A DNA stretch of 64,000 bases from assembly GCA_028583605.1 (NCBI GenBank), contig CM053334.1, positions 22,060,368 through 22,124,367 on the forward strand, given 5' to 3'. How positions within the stretch are numbered: the stretch's first letter is position 1; every line of letters begins with the position of its first letter. This DNA comes from Dastarcus helophoroides (taxonomy: Eukaryota; Arthropoda; Insecta; Coleoptera; Bothrideridae). Below, piece after piece: positions 11,265 to 24,640 of the stretch. The notes below the pieces were generated by a model that saw nothing but the letters and a program-made list of their open reading frames with translations, searched no databases and was not told the origin of the DNA. The position numbers were made by a program, and so were the translations under genes.

Positions 11265-12500
11265 AGTGAACATTTCAAGAGAGAAACATTGAATTTTCGA
11301 GAAAAAGGTCGAAGTTTTCCGAATGAGAGGGAGACGAACTTTCGCTCGCTGTTCCGATGTTAAAGTAAATTTCGAAATGTTGAGAAATTTTCGGAAGGTA
11401 AAATTAAAATCCAAGTTGAAATTTTTGATAAAACCAAATATTAAGAAATATGAAGGGAGCTTGAAATACAGAATTTTGGAAAAAATATCCCAAAATAATC
11501 AGAAAAAATCCAATTTAGAAAGAAAAGGTGGAATTTTGGAAATGAGTCAAATTTTCAAAAAAGACGAATTTTGAGGAAAAAAACGAAATTTTGAGCAAAA
11601 AGAATTTTGAGAGAGCGAAAATTTCTAGAAACGTAAAATATCAAATTTCGAGAAATGGAAGAATTTCCAAGAAAAATTCAAAAATTCCAGAAAGGTAAAA
11701 GATCGAATTTTGAAAAGTCGACATTCTGAGAAAAACTCTTTGACGAAAAAGTCGAATAATGAAATTTCAAATAAAACTTCAGAATATTCATTGTTTCTCA
11801 AAGAATTCGAATTTCGAGATGGTTGGATTTATGAAAAGAAAAAAACTTATTCTCAAAATGAGCACTTGAATTTTAGGAAAAAAGGTCGATAAAATTTCGA
11901 AAAAAAAACGATTCTCAAAAAAAGTGACAATTTCAAGAGAAAAAAATTGCAATTTCGAGAAAAAGGTCGAAGTTTTCCGAATGAGAGGGAGACGCTCGCT
12001 GATCCAATTTTAAAGTGAATTTCGAAATTTTGAGAATTTTTCGGAAGGTAAAATTAATGTCCAAGTTGAAATTTTCGATAAAACCAAATGTTAAGAAATA
12101 TGAAGAGAGTTCGGAATACAGAATTTTGAAAAAAATATCCCAAATTAATCAGAAAAAATCCAATTCAGAAAGAAAAGGTAGAATTTTGGAAATGAGTCGA
12201 ATTTTCAAAAAGGACGAATTTTGAAGAAAATAACGAAATTTTGAGCAAAAAGAATTTTGAGAGAGTAAAAGTTTCTAGAAACATAAAGTATCAAATTTCG
12301 AAAATGGAAGAATTTCCAAGAAAAAGTCAAAAATTCCAGAAATGTAAAAGATCGAATTTTGAAATAAAGGTCGAAATTTTGAGAAAAACTTTTTGACGAA
12401 AAAGTCGAATAATGAAATTTCAAATAAAACTTCGGAATATTCATCTGTTGTTTCTAAAAGAACTCGAATTTCGAGAAGGTTGAATTTACAACAAAAAAAC
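11265..12500 (+). repeat. Tandem duplication, unit about 655 bp
   Basis: The phrase GAATGAGAGGGAGACG occurs at 11321 and 11979. The phrase TGACGAAAAAGTCGAATAAT occurs near 11742 and 12394. The text between is repeated with moderate divergence. A fragment of the same sequence appears at about 30350. The 83- and 69-codon ORFs in the two copies are paralogous but are made of the A-rich repeat and are not taken as genes. Confidence 0.8.
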
Positions 12501-12519
12501 TTATTCTCAAAATGGGAAA

Positions 12520-13480
12520 AAATGACATATTACGTTAGGGTGATCGTGCAAGCTTCTAAAAAACGCGTTCTCTTACTATTTTCGCTTTATTATTGTTTGA
12601 AAGTGTTAGTGCCTGAGGACGCAATACGTATAGATGTGTTTTCGGTGACATATGGAGTGACATCAATAAAATTACTTGAGTGAAGTTGTAAATGAATATA
12701 AATTGTGTTTCTCCCGGTAAATTCCCGCACAGATCCAAATCGACGATTTTTCCACGTCTGCAGAACGCTTTTCTAAAATTGTATTGCCGCATACTTTTTA
12801 TATTTCCCCGAGAGCGCGAAGAAAAGAAATAAACCCGGCCAATAGTTTTTCTCACTTAAATTTTCATTTCCACCTTTTGTTGACACACACGATGCAACCG
12901 CCCTTTCGATTAGAAATACCCATTTCAACTACTCAGCTCGTGCTGGAAGGGAATTAAGTTTGAGAAATTAAAGACAATAAATTGATAAAGTAAATCACTA
13001 TTTCGCCGCACGTGAGACGTGAAACAATCGCGAAATTTCCATCAAACGAAAACAATACACAATCGCAATGTTGTTAGGAAATAATGCTCCACAAGAGTCG
13101 GCAATAATTCGGTAAGATTTTAATTAAAATGGCGGCCAAAAACAAAGAAATGTCGACCTGTTCAGGTGAGCCGGATTTCTTGCGTCTTTCTTCCGAAACC
13201 GACGGCTGGCAACAAAGGCGGGGAGCGTCGGGCGCAATCATAATTTGATTATTTTGTATTAATTATTGTGCTCAGTGGGAATTATGAAACCGCATTCACT
13301 TCAAGTGGAAATTGGAAAATCTCAGCGTGTAGTTGAGGTGCTGTATTTAATTTCTAATTTCTGCAAGAGTGTATGACGTAAGGAAAGATGTACTTTTCAA
13401 CCTGACTGATGGAAGTCGATTTAAACGTGGAGCATTTAGCGTGTGCAAATTTTTGAATCGGTTTAGAATGTATTTACGTT
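12520..13480. other. Non-repetitive island, candidate regulatory DNA
   Basis: Normal-complexity sequence between two repeat blocks, with TAATTAAAAT, TTAATTATTG and CACGTGAGACGTGA motifs. A short ATG-initiated segment at 13129-13165 is followed by a good splice donor (TTCAG then GTGAGC). No longer ORF gives a recognisable protein. Confidence 0.35.
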
Positions 13481-13730
13481 TATGTTTTTCAATCTTGTAT
13501 GAAGTGTTTCGTAGGGTTTGTAAGGAACCTGATATTTTCCCAAGAAATTACTTTACCTTCCAGTGAAAGTCGCAGAGAAATCGGTTTATCCGTTTGCGAA
13601 CAAACAGACAAAAATTCCATCGTATCACAGAGGGTCACAAAAAATAAAACGTCGGGAAGTAACTCTCGAGTATTAACCACTTTTAACACTTGCACCCGCA
13701 ACAGCGAATTTAATTAATTACTTGCAGCGC
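13481..13730 (+). mobile_element. Possible RTE-like LINE 3' end remnant
   Basis: The text CAGAGAAATCGGTTTATCCG followed by GCGAACAAACAGACAAAAA resembles the 3' ends of arthropod RTE-type LINEs. No reverse transcriptase coding remains next to it. The family call rests on this short signature only. Confidence 0.35.
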
Positions 13731-16700
13731 AGACAGTTTACATCAATCTCGAGATTTCACCTTTTTTTTTGTTTTCGCCTCATTTTTTTCTGCAATTCGT
13801 CGTTACCCATTCATGTAAAAAAGCTAATCATCCAACAACTTTTTCGCAACCATCGGTGTCGCCAGGATCATTTACTGTTTTTCGTATTGTCATTTAGACA
13901 TAACTTAGCAATGTTTCGTTTGTTTCGCCCGAGTCCCAACTGTGCAGACGTAAAGTCTTCTTCTTTCTATTTATATGAGACTCTTTTCGAAATTTTGACT
14001 TTTGAAAATTTCAACTTCTTCAAATTCTGGCTTATTTGGATATGCACTAAATTTTTTGCTTTTTTTATAACTTGTTGCTGTTAAATATTTATTGGAAATT
14101 TCAACATTTTTTTTTTGGAAATTTCCTGTTCTATGCTATTTCAAATTTTTTGAATATTTTGAATTTATCTCATATTTTTGAAGATTTTCGAAAATTACGA
14201 CTTTTTCAAATTTACCTTACTTTTGAAAATGTTTCTACAGAAATTTCCACTCGAAATTTCAATTTTTTTGCAAATCTGAGTGTTTTTAAATCCGATTTGC
14301 CCAAGACATCTCAATTTTTTCCCGAAAGTTTCGACTTTTGAAAACATCGATTCTCTCGAGTATTTGATTTCTTTTAAATTCGACTTTTTTTTTAGTTTTA
14401 ATTTTCTCTATGACTTTCTGAAAATGACCAATTTTTTTAAGTCTACCTTCGATTGTTATTAAAAATTATTAAACATTTTTCGACTTTTTATAAATATTTC
14501 GTGTTTATATTTTAAAAATTTCGAATTTCAAATTTTCCCTCTTTTTCAAGTTTCCACTCAAACGTTAACTTATCTTTTTATATTAATTGCAAGCTTTTCA
14601 CGGTTTCGTCTTTCTTTGGAATTTTGATTTATTTTCTAAATTCCAAATTTTTGGAAAATTTGTAAGCAAAGTTTTGATTTCTTTTCTCAAAATTAATATC
14701 TGTTTCGAAATTTTGATTTTTTAACAAATTTAATCACGTTAAACAACTAACCTTTGAAAACTTCTACCCACGTTTTTTGGAAAATTTCCATCTTTGCTCA
14801 AGTTTTGACAATTTCTCGAAGTTTTTACCTTTTTTTTTAAAAAAAAATTGTGACTTATTTTTGAAAATTGTGACTTTTTAAAAACATTTCGACTTTTTCT
14901 CGAAGTTTCGCCTTTTACGTAGTAAACGCCATTTATGTAGAAAATTGGGCTCTTATTTGAAAATCTCGATTTTTTTTTAAATTTTTAGTTTTTGAATTTG
15001 AATTTTTAAAAAAATTGATTTTTCTCAAAGTTTCGACATTTCCAAAAAGTTTCGAACTTTTTCAGAATTTTCACTTTTTTTAAAAATTTCGACTTTTTAT
15101 CATCGAAATTTCGACTTTTTCTCCATTTTACAACTTTTTCCAGAATTCAGTTTTTTCTAAATTGCCCACTTTTTTCAAAATTTTGTAACAATGGTTAAAA
15201 TTTTGACACAAAGCTTCAAAGTTTCGATTTTTTTTTCCAGTTTTCTGAACTAAAAATTTCTTTAGGCGCGATCATCGATTTTGGATGGAACGGTAAGCTT
15301 ACGGTTTTGCGTTACCATCACCCGTTACCAACATGCTCTACTGTTAACATTAAGCATATATTCTACACTACATAGGCGCTATTTCCTAGCTTTGAGTTTT
15401 CACTTCTGTCGGCAGTCTCCAGGGCTGGTCAATTTTTTTAAACAAATTCGATTATGTTAAAATATTGTTTTTTTGAAAACCTCTACCTTTTTTCAAAATA
15501 TTCTCTTTTCTTGAAAATTTCTACTTTTTTTCATACATTTTGACTTTTTCTCCAAGTTTCACCTTTTATGTAATAAATTGGTTTTCTTTTAATTTCACTT
15601 TTTTCCCCTTTTTTTAAAAAATTCCACTTTTTTTAAAAAACTAAACTTTTCAAAAGTACAAGTTTTCCAAATTTTCGAATTTTTTCAGAATTTTTACCTT
15701 TTTTAAAAATTTCTTTTTTTTTATCATCAAAGTTTGGATATTTTTCGAAACTTTGTTCAGAATGTGAAATTTTTTAGAAATTTCTATCTTTTTGAAAATT
15801 TCGACTTTTTTTCAGAAATTTGGTCTTTTTCTTAAAGTTTCACCTTTTATGTAATAAATCGGATTTTTATTTGAAAAATTCCACTTTTTTCTTCTCTTTT
15901 TGATAAATTAGTTTTTTCAAAATTGCAACTTTCCCAAATTTTCGAATTTTTGCAGAATTTTTTTAAAAATGTTTACTTTTTATCATCAAAGTTTGGATAT
16001 TTTTCGAAACTTTTTTGAGAATATGAAGTTTCTTCGAAATTTCCATCTTTCTGAAAATTTCGACTTTTTTCCAGAAATTTTGTCTTTTTCTCAAAGTTTT
16101 ACCTTTTATGTAATAAATTGGGTTTTTATTTGAAAAATTTCACTTTTGTCCCTTTATTTTGAAAAATTGATTTTTTCAAAATTGCAACTTTTCCAAATTC
16201 TCGAATTTTCACCTTTTTTAAAAAATTTCCTCTTTTTATCATAAAAATTTAAATATTTTTCGACACTTTTATTTGGAATTTGAAGTGTTTTCGAAATTTC
16301 TATTTATTTGAAAATTTCGACTTCTTTTCAGAAATTTTGTCTCTTTCTCAAAGTTTCATCTTTTATGTAATAAATCGGATTTTTATTTGAAGATTCCACT
16401 TTTTTCTCCTTTATTTTGAAAAATTGTTTTTTTAAAAATTGCAACTTTTCCAAATTCTCGAATTTTTTCAGCATTTTCACCTTTTTAAAAATTTCTGCTT
16501 TTTAACATCAAAGTTTGGATTTTTTTTGAAACTTTTTTCAGAATATGAAGTTTCTTCAAAATTTCTATCTTTCTGAAAATTTCGACTTATTTTCAGAAAT
16601 TTTGTCTTTTTCTCAAAATTTCACCTTTTACGTAATAAATTGGGTTGTGATTTGAAAAATTCTACTTTTTTCCTCTTTTTTTGAAAAATTGATTTTTTCA

Positions 16701-16829
16701 AAATTGCAACTTTTCCAAATTCTCGAATTTTCACCTTTTTTAAAAAATTTCCACTTTTTATCATCAAAATTTAGACAATTTTCGACACTTTTATTTGGAA
16801 TTTGAAGTTTTTTGAAATTTCTACTTATT

Positions 16830-16979
16830 TCTCTCTTGTTTCTCTCTGAAGATGACAGCTTGGCTGTCGAAACGCGTTAGAGCAACCTTTGTTGTGTTTT
16901 TTAATCTTTCTTGGTTTCAGGGGACAAGATCTGTGTTTCAATTTTTGAAGATAACCAAGGACCAGTCCGTTCCATCAAA
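16830..16979 (+). mobile_element. Hammerhead-like retroposon, full copy inside the 264-bp array
   Basis: Inserted in one monomer of the tandem array. It is flanked by a perfect 11-bp direct repeat TTCTACTTATT (16819-16829 and 16980-16990). Neighbouring monomers show the uninterrupted text (for example about 16298, TTTCTATTTATTTG), giving a natural empty site. Its 150-bp length matches the 2239-2387 copy, so both ends are well defined. Confidence 0.88.
16838..16886 (+). ncRNA. Hammerhead-ribozyme-like motif, best copy
   Basis: Stem I strand at 16838-16845, core CUGAAGA at 16846-16852, extra U at 16853. Stem II is GACAGC (16854-16859) pairing with GCUGUC (16863-16868). GAAA lies at 16869-16872. 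ACGCGU at 16872-16877 is a two-base-pair or dimeric stem III, and U16878 sits at the cleavage position. AGAGCAAC (16879-16886) closes stem I. Order and core match a type I hammerhead. The extra U and tiny stem III are deviations. Hammerheads with very short stem III are known from Penelope-like retroelements. Confidence 0.5.
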
Positions 16980-18170
16980 TTCTACTTATTTGAAAATTTC
17001 GACTTCTTTTCAGAAATTTTGTCTTTTTCTCAGTTTCACCTTTTATGTAATAAATCGGATTTTTATTTGAAAATTCCACTTTTTTCCCCTTTATTTTGAA
17101 AAATTGGGTTTTTGAAAATTGCAACTTTTCCACATTCTCAAAATTTTTCAGAATTTTCACCTTTTTTTTAAAAATTTCTACTTTTTATCATCAAAATTTG
17201 GATAATTTTCGAAACTTTTTTCAGAATATGAAGTTTTTCGAAATTTGTATCTTTTTGAAAATTTAGACTTTTTTCGTCTTTTTCTCAAAGTTTTACCTTT
17301 TATGTAATAAGTTGGGTTTTTATTTGAAAAATTCCACTTTTTTGCCATTTTTTTTTGAAAAATTGAATTTTTTCAAAACTGCAACCTTTCCAAATTCCCG
17401 AATTTTTTTCAGAATTTTCACCTTTTTTTAAAAATTTCTACTTTTTGTCATCAAAGTTTGGATATTTTTCGAAACTTTTTTCAGAATATGAAGTTTCTTC
17501 AAAAGTTCTATCTTTTTGAAAATTTCGACTTTTTTTCAGAATTTTTTTCCTTTTTTTAAAGTTTCACCTTTTATGTAATAAATTCGGTTTTTATTTAAAA
17601 AATTCCACTTTTTTGCCATTTTTTTGAAAAATTGATTCTTTCAAAATTGAAATTTCCGAATTCTCGATTTTTTTTCAGAATTTTCACCCTTTTTACACAT
17701 TTCTACGTTTCATCACCAAAATTTGGACATTTTTCGAAACTTTTTTCCGAATATGAATTGTTTTCGAAATTTCTATCTTTCTGAAAATTTCGACTTTTCT
17801 CCAGAAATTTTGCCTTTCTTTTCGAAGTTTCACCTTTTATGTAGTAAATTGAGTTGTTATTTGAAAAATTCTACTTTTTTTGAAAAATTGATTTTTTCAA
17901 AATTGCAACTTTTCCAAATTCTCGAATTTTCATCTTTTTATTATCATTTCGAAACTTTTTTTTTGGAATTTGAAGTTCTTTCGAAATTTCAATCTTTTTG
18001 AAAATTTCGACTTTTGCTGAAAACTTCGACATCGTTGACCGTTTTCTCGAAATTTCGAATTTTTGCAAGTTTGACTTTTGGAAAAATTCGCCTGTTTCTG
18101 AAAGCTTTTATTATTTTTTGAAGAATCCAACTTTCCAAATTACAAATTTTTAAATTTTGGACGAATTCTA

Positions 18171-18900
18171 GAAAACGAATTCGAGACTTAACTAAATTTC
18201 GATTTTAAAAATGCCATTTTGGAAAGGAGCATTTTTCAAGATTAAACTGAAAAGTTTCAGGAAAAAAGTCGAAAATTTAGAAGATTTTTGAGAAATAGGA
18301 ATTTCGAAAAAAGAGCCCCAATTTAGGAATTACGATATTTAAATCGAAATGTGGGGACATTTTTTTTTAACATTTTAATATATTTTGATCGGAGTAACCA
18401 CCCAAATGACTTCTTTGGTCTTTTTTGGCATCATTGAGAAAGTTGACGAGTGCATAGAGTAAAAAGACGATCTTGTAATTTTCACATATCAGAAACTGAA
18501 ATTTAAACAAATCGTTTCGGGTTGTTGAAAATTCTATTTACCAATTCCATAACTCCCTAATGATATTCTTCCCTAATGATACACAAAACATTCAATTTAC
18601 TTTCTTAGATTTGTACTAATCTGATAACTGAAGGTGTTTGTAAGGAGCGGAAGGGTGCTAATACATGGGGCACCTGTTGAATAGGGACAGTGGTCATTTG
18701 CACTAGTTGCCAGGGGCGAGCCCTTCACGACCCAGAGGGTCATAAGACGCGGCATCCTTAAATCATCCCACTGCCCCAGATCTTACTTCCCTTTATACAT
18801 ATTTCATAAGTACTTGGACGACACATTTTTGTTCAAAATACCTACTTTTGTAACTTTAATTACAACGTATTTCAGTTCAATAAAGTCCTTTTTTAACGTA
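18171..18900. other. Intergenic DNA, no gene seen
   Basis: Transition out of the T-rich block. A GC-richer stretch at about 18650-18790 (CCAGGGGCGAGCCC, GACCCAGAGGGTC) stands out and contains short inverted repeats. It does not fit a tRNA and I do not recognise it. Confidence 0.3.
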
Positions 18901-18909
18901 AATTTTAAC

Positions 18910-19128
18910 TTTATTCTTTATGGCAGACTCTTATTGGTCGGAAACATTATGTTTATTAATTTTATTTGACATTTCTGCTACCCAGTTTGGAGATATTTAA
19001 ATTTTTAGTAATGAAAGTTGACAATATTCTGAAACGTGTTTTGAAATATGACTCCTTGATATCACGTACTCATATTTCAAAAGTTGTCAACTTTAATTAT
19101 GAATAATAAATTGAGAATATTTCCAAAT
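18910..19128. repeat. Fold-back element, diverged copy A
   Basis: Shares its left arm with the fold-back element at 28097-28448 (GTTTATTAATTTTATTT, CAGTTTGGA, ATATTTAAATTTTTA, TTGAAATATGACT). It turns back on itself near TTGATATCACGTACTC: the text ATATTTCAAAAGTTGTCAAC and then ATATTTCCAAA mirrors the left arm. The loop is almost absent and the arms are diverged, so it is older than copy B. Confidence 0.65.
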
Positions 19129-19129
19129 G

Positions 19130-20200
19130 ACATAATCGACTTTTCTTCGAAAGATTAAAACTTCTAAAAAGAAGGCGAAATTCTGAGCCCAAACCTGATC
19201 CTTTTACATGACTTTGTTAGTGATTTGATGTTTTTTTCTTGAAGAAGAAGTAATTCTGAATTCGATTTCGAGCCTGCAAATTAAAAAAGATGATAGAAAT
19301 ATTGTTTTTTTTGTGATGATACCCTCTTTTGACATGTTACATCAAATTATTTAAAAAATATCGTTGACTTCGAAAATGTATAAATCCAATAGAACGTCGA
19401 TAAGAAAAAACAAAGTTGCTATAAGCGAAAGAGTATAAAAGTTTTATCTATGATTAGAGGAAATAGAAAAATGACGGAAAAGAAGGTGACATTACGTATA
19501 AAGATTTCTGCACAGTTCGTAAGACATCAGCGTAATATTACTCCAGGTGACGATAAGTCGTAAACATTAGGCCTTGTACTCGGTCTCCCGCCGCCGCCAC
19601 CGCCGCCGATGTACTCGGCATCCGCTCGTAAGCACATAATTACGTAATTTGAGCATGGAGAATTATAAAAATCAATCCCAGGTGAGAGGCGGCAAAAGAG
19701 GTATGAGGCCGAAGAAGGATCTCCTTCGCGGCGGCGGCGACAACGTGCGCAGACCTGCGGCACAGTGTCACGGCTCGCCGGTGGGGCGGTGCGAATTGTC
19801 AACTGTCGCCGCCTTCTTCTGTTAGATGAACTGACCTCGACGCTCTCTTGTTTTGTCCTTTTCGGCTTTCAATCTGCCCATTTCGCACAGGCAAATGAGG
19901 ATTTTTAGTTGTTAGGCGAGTGACCCCTCACTTTCTCTCCTTAGGCGGTACGGGGGAGATATATTACTTAACGCTCTGCGAATCCGACGACTTGATTGTC
20001 TTTTTTAAGTTGCTTAACATCCCTAAACGATATTCAACGTCTTTGGGCTGGATTTGCTTTGGAAATACGATCTAGACGAAGATTTTTGAAATTTTTGCAT
20101 ACGAGAAATTTACCTCAGAAAAACCTGTTGCACTTTATTTGAATGCTCATTATTAATATTATTAGCGTTCCATCAATTATTTATTTCATAGAGAGATAAC
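19130..20200. other. Intergenic DNA with a GC-rich island at about 19500-20000
   Basis: Within an AT-rich neighbourhood, 19540-19850 holds CCGCCGCCGCC and GCGGCGGCGG runs around CATAATTACGTAATTTGAG, a palindromic homeodomain-type site. A 91-codon minus-strand ORF covers the island (Gly-rich stretch from the GGN run) but shows no domain, so I do not call it a gene. A promoter, CpG-rich enhancer or untranslated exon are all possible. Confidence 0.35.
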
Positions 20201-20217
20201 TAAATTTCCTAGTAAGT

Positions 20218-20314
20218 AATATCTCTCCGAAGATAATAGCTTGGCTATCGAAACGCATTAGAGCAATTGTTGTGTTTTTTAATCTTTTTTGGTTTTCAGG
20301 GGATAAGATTTGTC
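20218..20314 (+). mobile_element. Hammerhead-like retroposon, truncated copy
   Basis: Begins AATATCTCTCCGAAGATAAT. The GAAACGCATTAGAG part is kept and it ends in the arm after GGGGATAAGATTTGT. The core is broken (CCGAAGA; ACGCAU no longer self-complementary). No clear target duplication. Confidence 0.7.
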
Positions 20315-20374
20315 TATCATTTTCTTAATAAATGCAAGCTGGATATGCCAAATTGATGAGATCTAATAAAATCG

Positions 20375-20560
20375 AAACTATTTTTTGGTTTCCAAACAGT
20401 GAATAGGACTAATGTTCAAATCTATGGTCTGTACATTAGAATCTACTCTTCTGGGGCTTTCCTACAGAGCAACCGCTTTGCTAAGCGTGTTGGTAGTTTG
20501 GCTACCTATGATTCACCATACACGCTTAGAGGGCTGCATACTGTAGTGTAAGTCTCAATT
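20375..20560 (+). repeat. Dispersed repeat, copy related to 28870-29050
   Basis: Shares with 28870-29050 the blocks TGGTTTCCAAAC, GGTCTGTACATTAGAATC, GAGCAACCGCTTTGCTA, GTTGGTAGTT and AGAGGGCTGCAT. Order is the same and divergence moderate. The origin is unknown and no ORF is present. In the other copy the repeat directly continues from a fold-back arm. Confidence 0.7.
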
Positions 20561-21023
20561 TATTTGCATTCAAAATTTCAACTCTAATCACGATCTTTTA
20601 TTTTAGATATTTCAAATATTTTTCTTGTGATTTTGACTTAAAACCCGAGATATTAACTTTTAAAGCGAAATTTAACGATAGGGAACAACCTTGTCCAAAC
20701 TTTGCAGGTACACTTCTTTTAAAATAAGGATCTAACAGCGTCACCTAACGCAATAGCGTGCAACTTTGCTAACTAATACATCATATATCGATACATCTCT
20801 AGACATCAAAGTGTACACAAGAACTTAACGAATTTGAAAAAAACAGCATTCTGCAATCTACACAAACTCTTTAAAACCGTGCAAAGCTGATTAGGTGAGT
20901 TTGGTTACGTTTATCCAAACCGTGTATTTTTATAAATGAGAAAGTATATTTGACTGACAACAATATCCACTGTTATTGTACAACAGTCTGCTGTGTGGTT
21001 CTTAATTAAAGTCAAAACCAAAT
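20561..21023. other. Intergenic DNA, nothing recognised
   Basis: Normal-complexity sequence with no ORF of note and no repeat I can match elsewhere in the window. Confidence 0.4.
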
Positions 21024-23365
<2,342 letters not shown>

Positions 23366-23997
23366 CAGAGACTAAATAGACTGAACATTTCAATGCTGTC
23401 TCATGCGTTCAGTTGAAGCTAAAATGCGGGGTAGTGGGAAGCTGCATCCCACTACTCTTGGACATGGCCGGATTAAGTTAAATTTATAAATACGAAACTC
23501 GCCGCGTAACGGTTCTAACGATTTAGATGAAACTTTAGAATTAGGGGCTTTTGGACCAATAGGATAATTTTTACAAGTGCTTTTTGGTAAAAGTTCAGGA
23601 GAACTATTTTCAAAGACATCTTGGTTTAATAGTAAAATAATTTTCTTTCAATACGCGACGCCTGTGTACAATATTGTTAAGCCGGTGCTGTAAACACGTC
23701 ATGATTGCAGTGAAATGGCGGCGCGCGCACGCCGATAATTGAATATTTATATATTTCATTTTTACCTACCCAAAGAATGAAACTCTTGATTTTCCTTCAC
23801 TAATGTGTTCACTGAGGTTTCAACAATGATCCACAATACACTTCCCCATATTTTCAGGCCGTTTTCTAAAAAAAACCACGATGTTATGTTCGCAACGGTC
23901 TGTCAAATAATGAGAGTGCTGGGTTGAGCTAGGCTTCCGCCAGGCTTTCAACTGGCTTCACTGCTTACCGTCTTACGTTCAGTCTATTTAGTCTCTG
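23366..23997. mobile_element. hAT-type MITE, 632 bp
   Basis: Perfect 21-bp terminal inverted repeats, CAGAGACTAAATAGACTGAAC (23366-23386) and its complement (23977-23997). Perfect 8-bp target duplication GATACGAA (23358-23365 and 23998-24005). An 8-bp duplication with CAG-starting termini is the hAT signature. No transposase ORF remains, so the element is non-autonomous. The neighbouring tandem unit shows the related empty site (about 24358, GGAAACTAAGTTGC). Confidence 0.88.
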
Positions 23998-24640
23998 GAT
24001 ACGAAGTTGCAATTTTTAAAAAGTTGAGTCAAAAAAAGTGAAAAATTTAAAAAAAACCACAACTTAAATTCAAAATTTCGAAATCATCTCCAAAAAATAT
24101 TTAAAAAAGTTCAAGATTTATAAAAATGATTCATAAGAAACTACGAACAAGCCAAAATAATCTGCAGGAATGTGTGGTGATCTAAAATCGATTTAATTTT
24201 TACTTTTTTCAAGAAATATATTGGAATACAATTCTTTTCCCCTGAAACCAAGAAAGATTAAAGAACACAAAAGAGGTTGCTCAAGAGTTTAAAGTTCAAG
24301 ATCAACATTTTGAAAAAAAAGTGGACATTGTTACAATTTTAAAAAAAATCATTCTTTTGGAAACTAAGTTGCAATTTTTAAAAAGTTTAGTCAAAAAAAG
24401 TGAAAATTAAAAAAAAACACAATTTAAATTCAAAAATTCGAAATCATCTCCAAAAAATATTCAAGAAAGCTCAAGATTTAAAAAATGATTCACAAGAAAC
24501 TACGAACAAGTCAAAATAATCTGCAGGAATGTGTGATGATCGAAAATCGATTTAATTTTTACTTTTTTCAAGAAATATATTAGAATACAATTATTTTTCC
24601 CTGAAACCAAGAAAGATTAAAAAACACAACAGACGTTGCT
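23998..24640. repeat. Tandem duplication, unit about 350 bp
   Basis: The segment starting AAGTTGCAATTTTTAAAAAG occurs near 24003 and 24366. Both copies run through AATCTGCAGGAATGTGTG and CAAGAAATATATT into a piece of the hammerhead-like retroposon. The text before the hAT insertion (about 23285-23357) matches about 24293-24360, so the duplication predates the MITE. Confidence 0.8.
24222..24290 (-). mobile_element. Hammerhead-like retroposon, fragment in tandem unit 1
   Basis: Retains the CCCCTGAAACCAAGAAAGAT arm and the AGAGGTTGCTC stem I strand. The ribozyme-like core is deleted at the unit junction. Confidence 0.65.

Larger units (their letters stand above)
8961..12510. repeat. A-rich degenerate repeat block
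   Basis: Long A-rich block with the GTCGAAATTTTGAGAAAAA phrasing. It holds two hammerhead-like retroposon copies and, at its right end, a tandem duplication with a unit of about 655 bp. No convincing coding sequence. Confidence 0.8.
15440..17990 (+). repeat. Tandem array, monomer about 264 bp, about nine copies
   Basis: The anchor ACCTTTTATGTAATAAAT (minor variants) occurs at 15561, 15842, 16101, 16358, 16623, 17038, 17295, 17566 and 17832. Spacings are 257-281 bp except one of 415 bp, which contains the 150-bp hammerhead-like retroposon. Monomers are A/T-rich and noncoding. An older degenerate anchor may lie near 14915. Confidence 0.85.
13980..18170. repeat. T-rich degenerate repeat block
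   Basis: Longest T-rich block, with TTTCGACTTTTT and GAAAATTTCGAC phrasing on the + strand. It becomes a regular tandem array between about 15440 and 17990. One insertion of unrelated sequence lies at 15270-15430. No coding signal. Confidence 0.8.

Noticed and set aside
18650..18790. GC-rich segment considered as tRNA or small RNA gene
   Set aside because: No cloverleaf, no T-loop consensus, and the inverted repeats are too short to support an RNA gene.
19527..19802. 91-codon ORF across the GC-rich island
   Set aside because: Gly-run arises from GCC repeats and there is no domain. GC-rich DNA lacks stops by composition.
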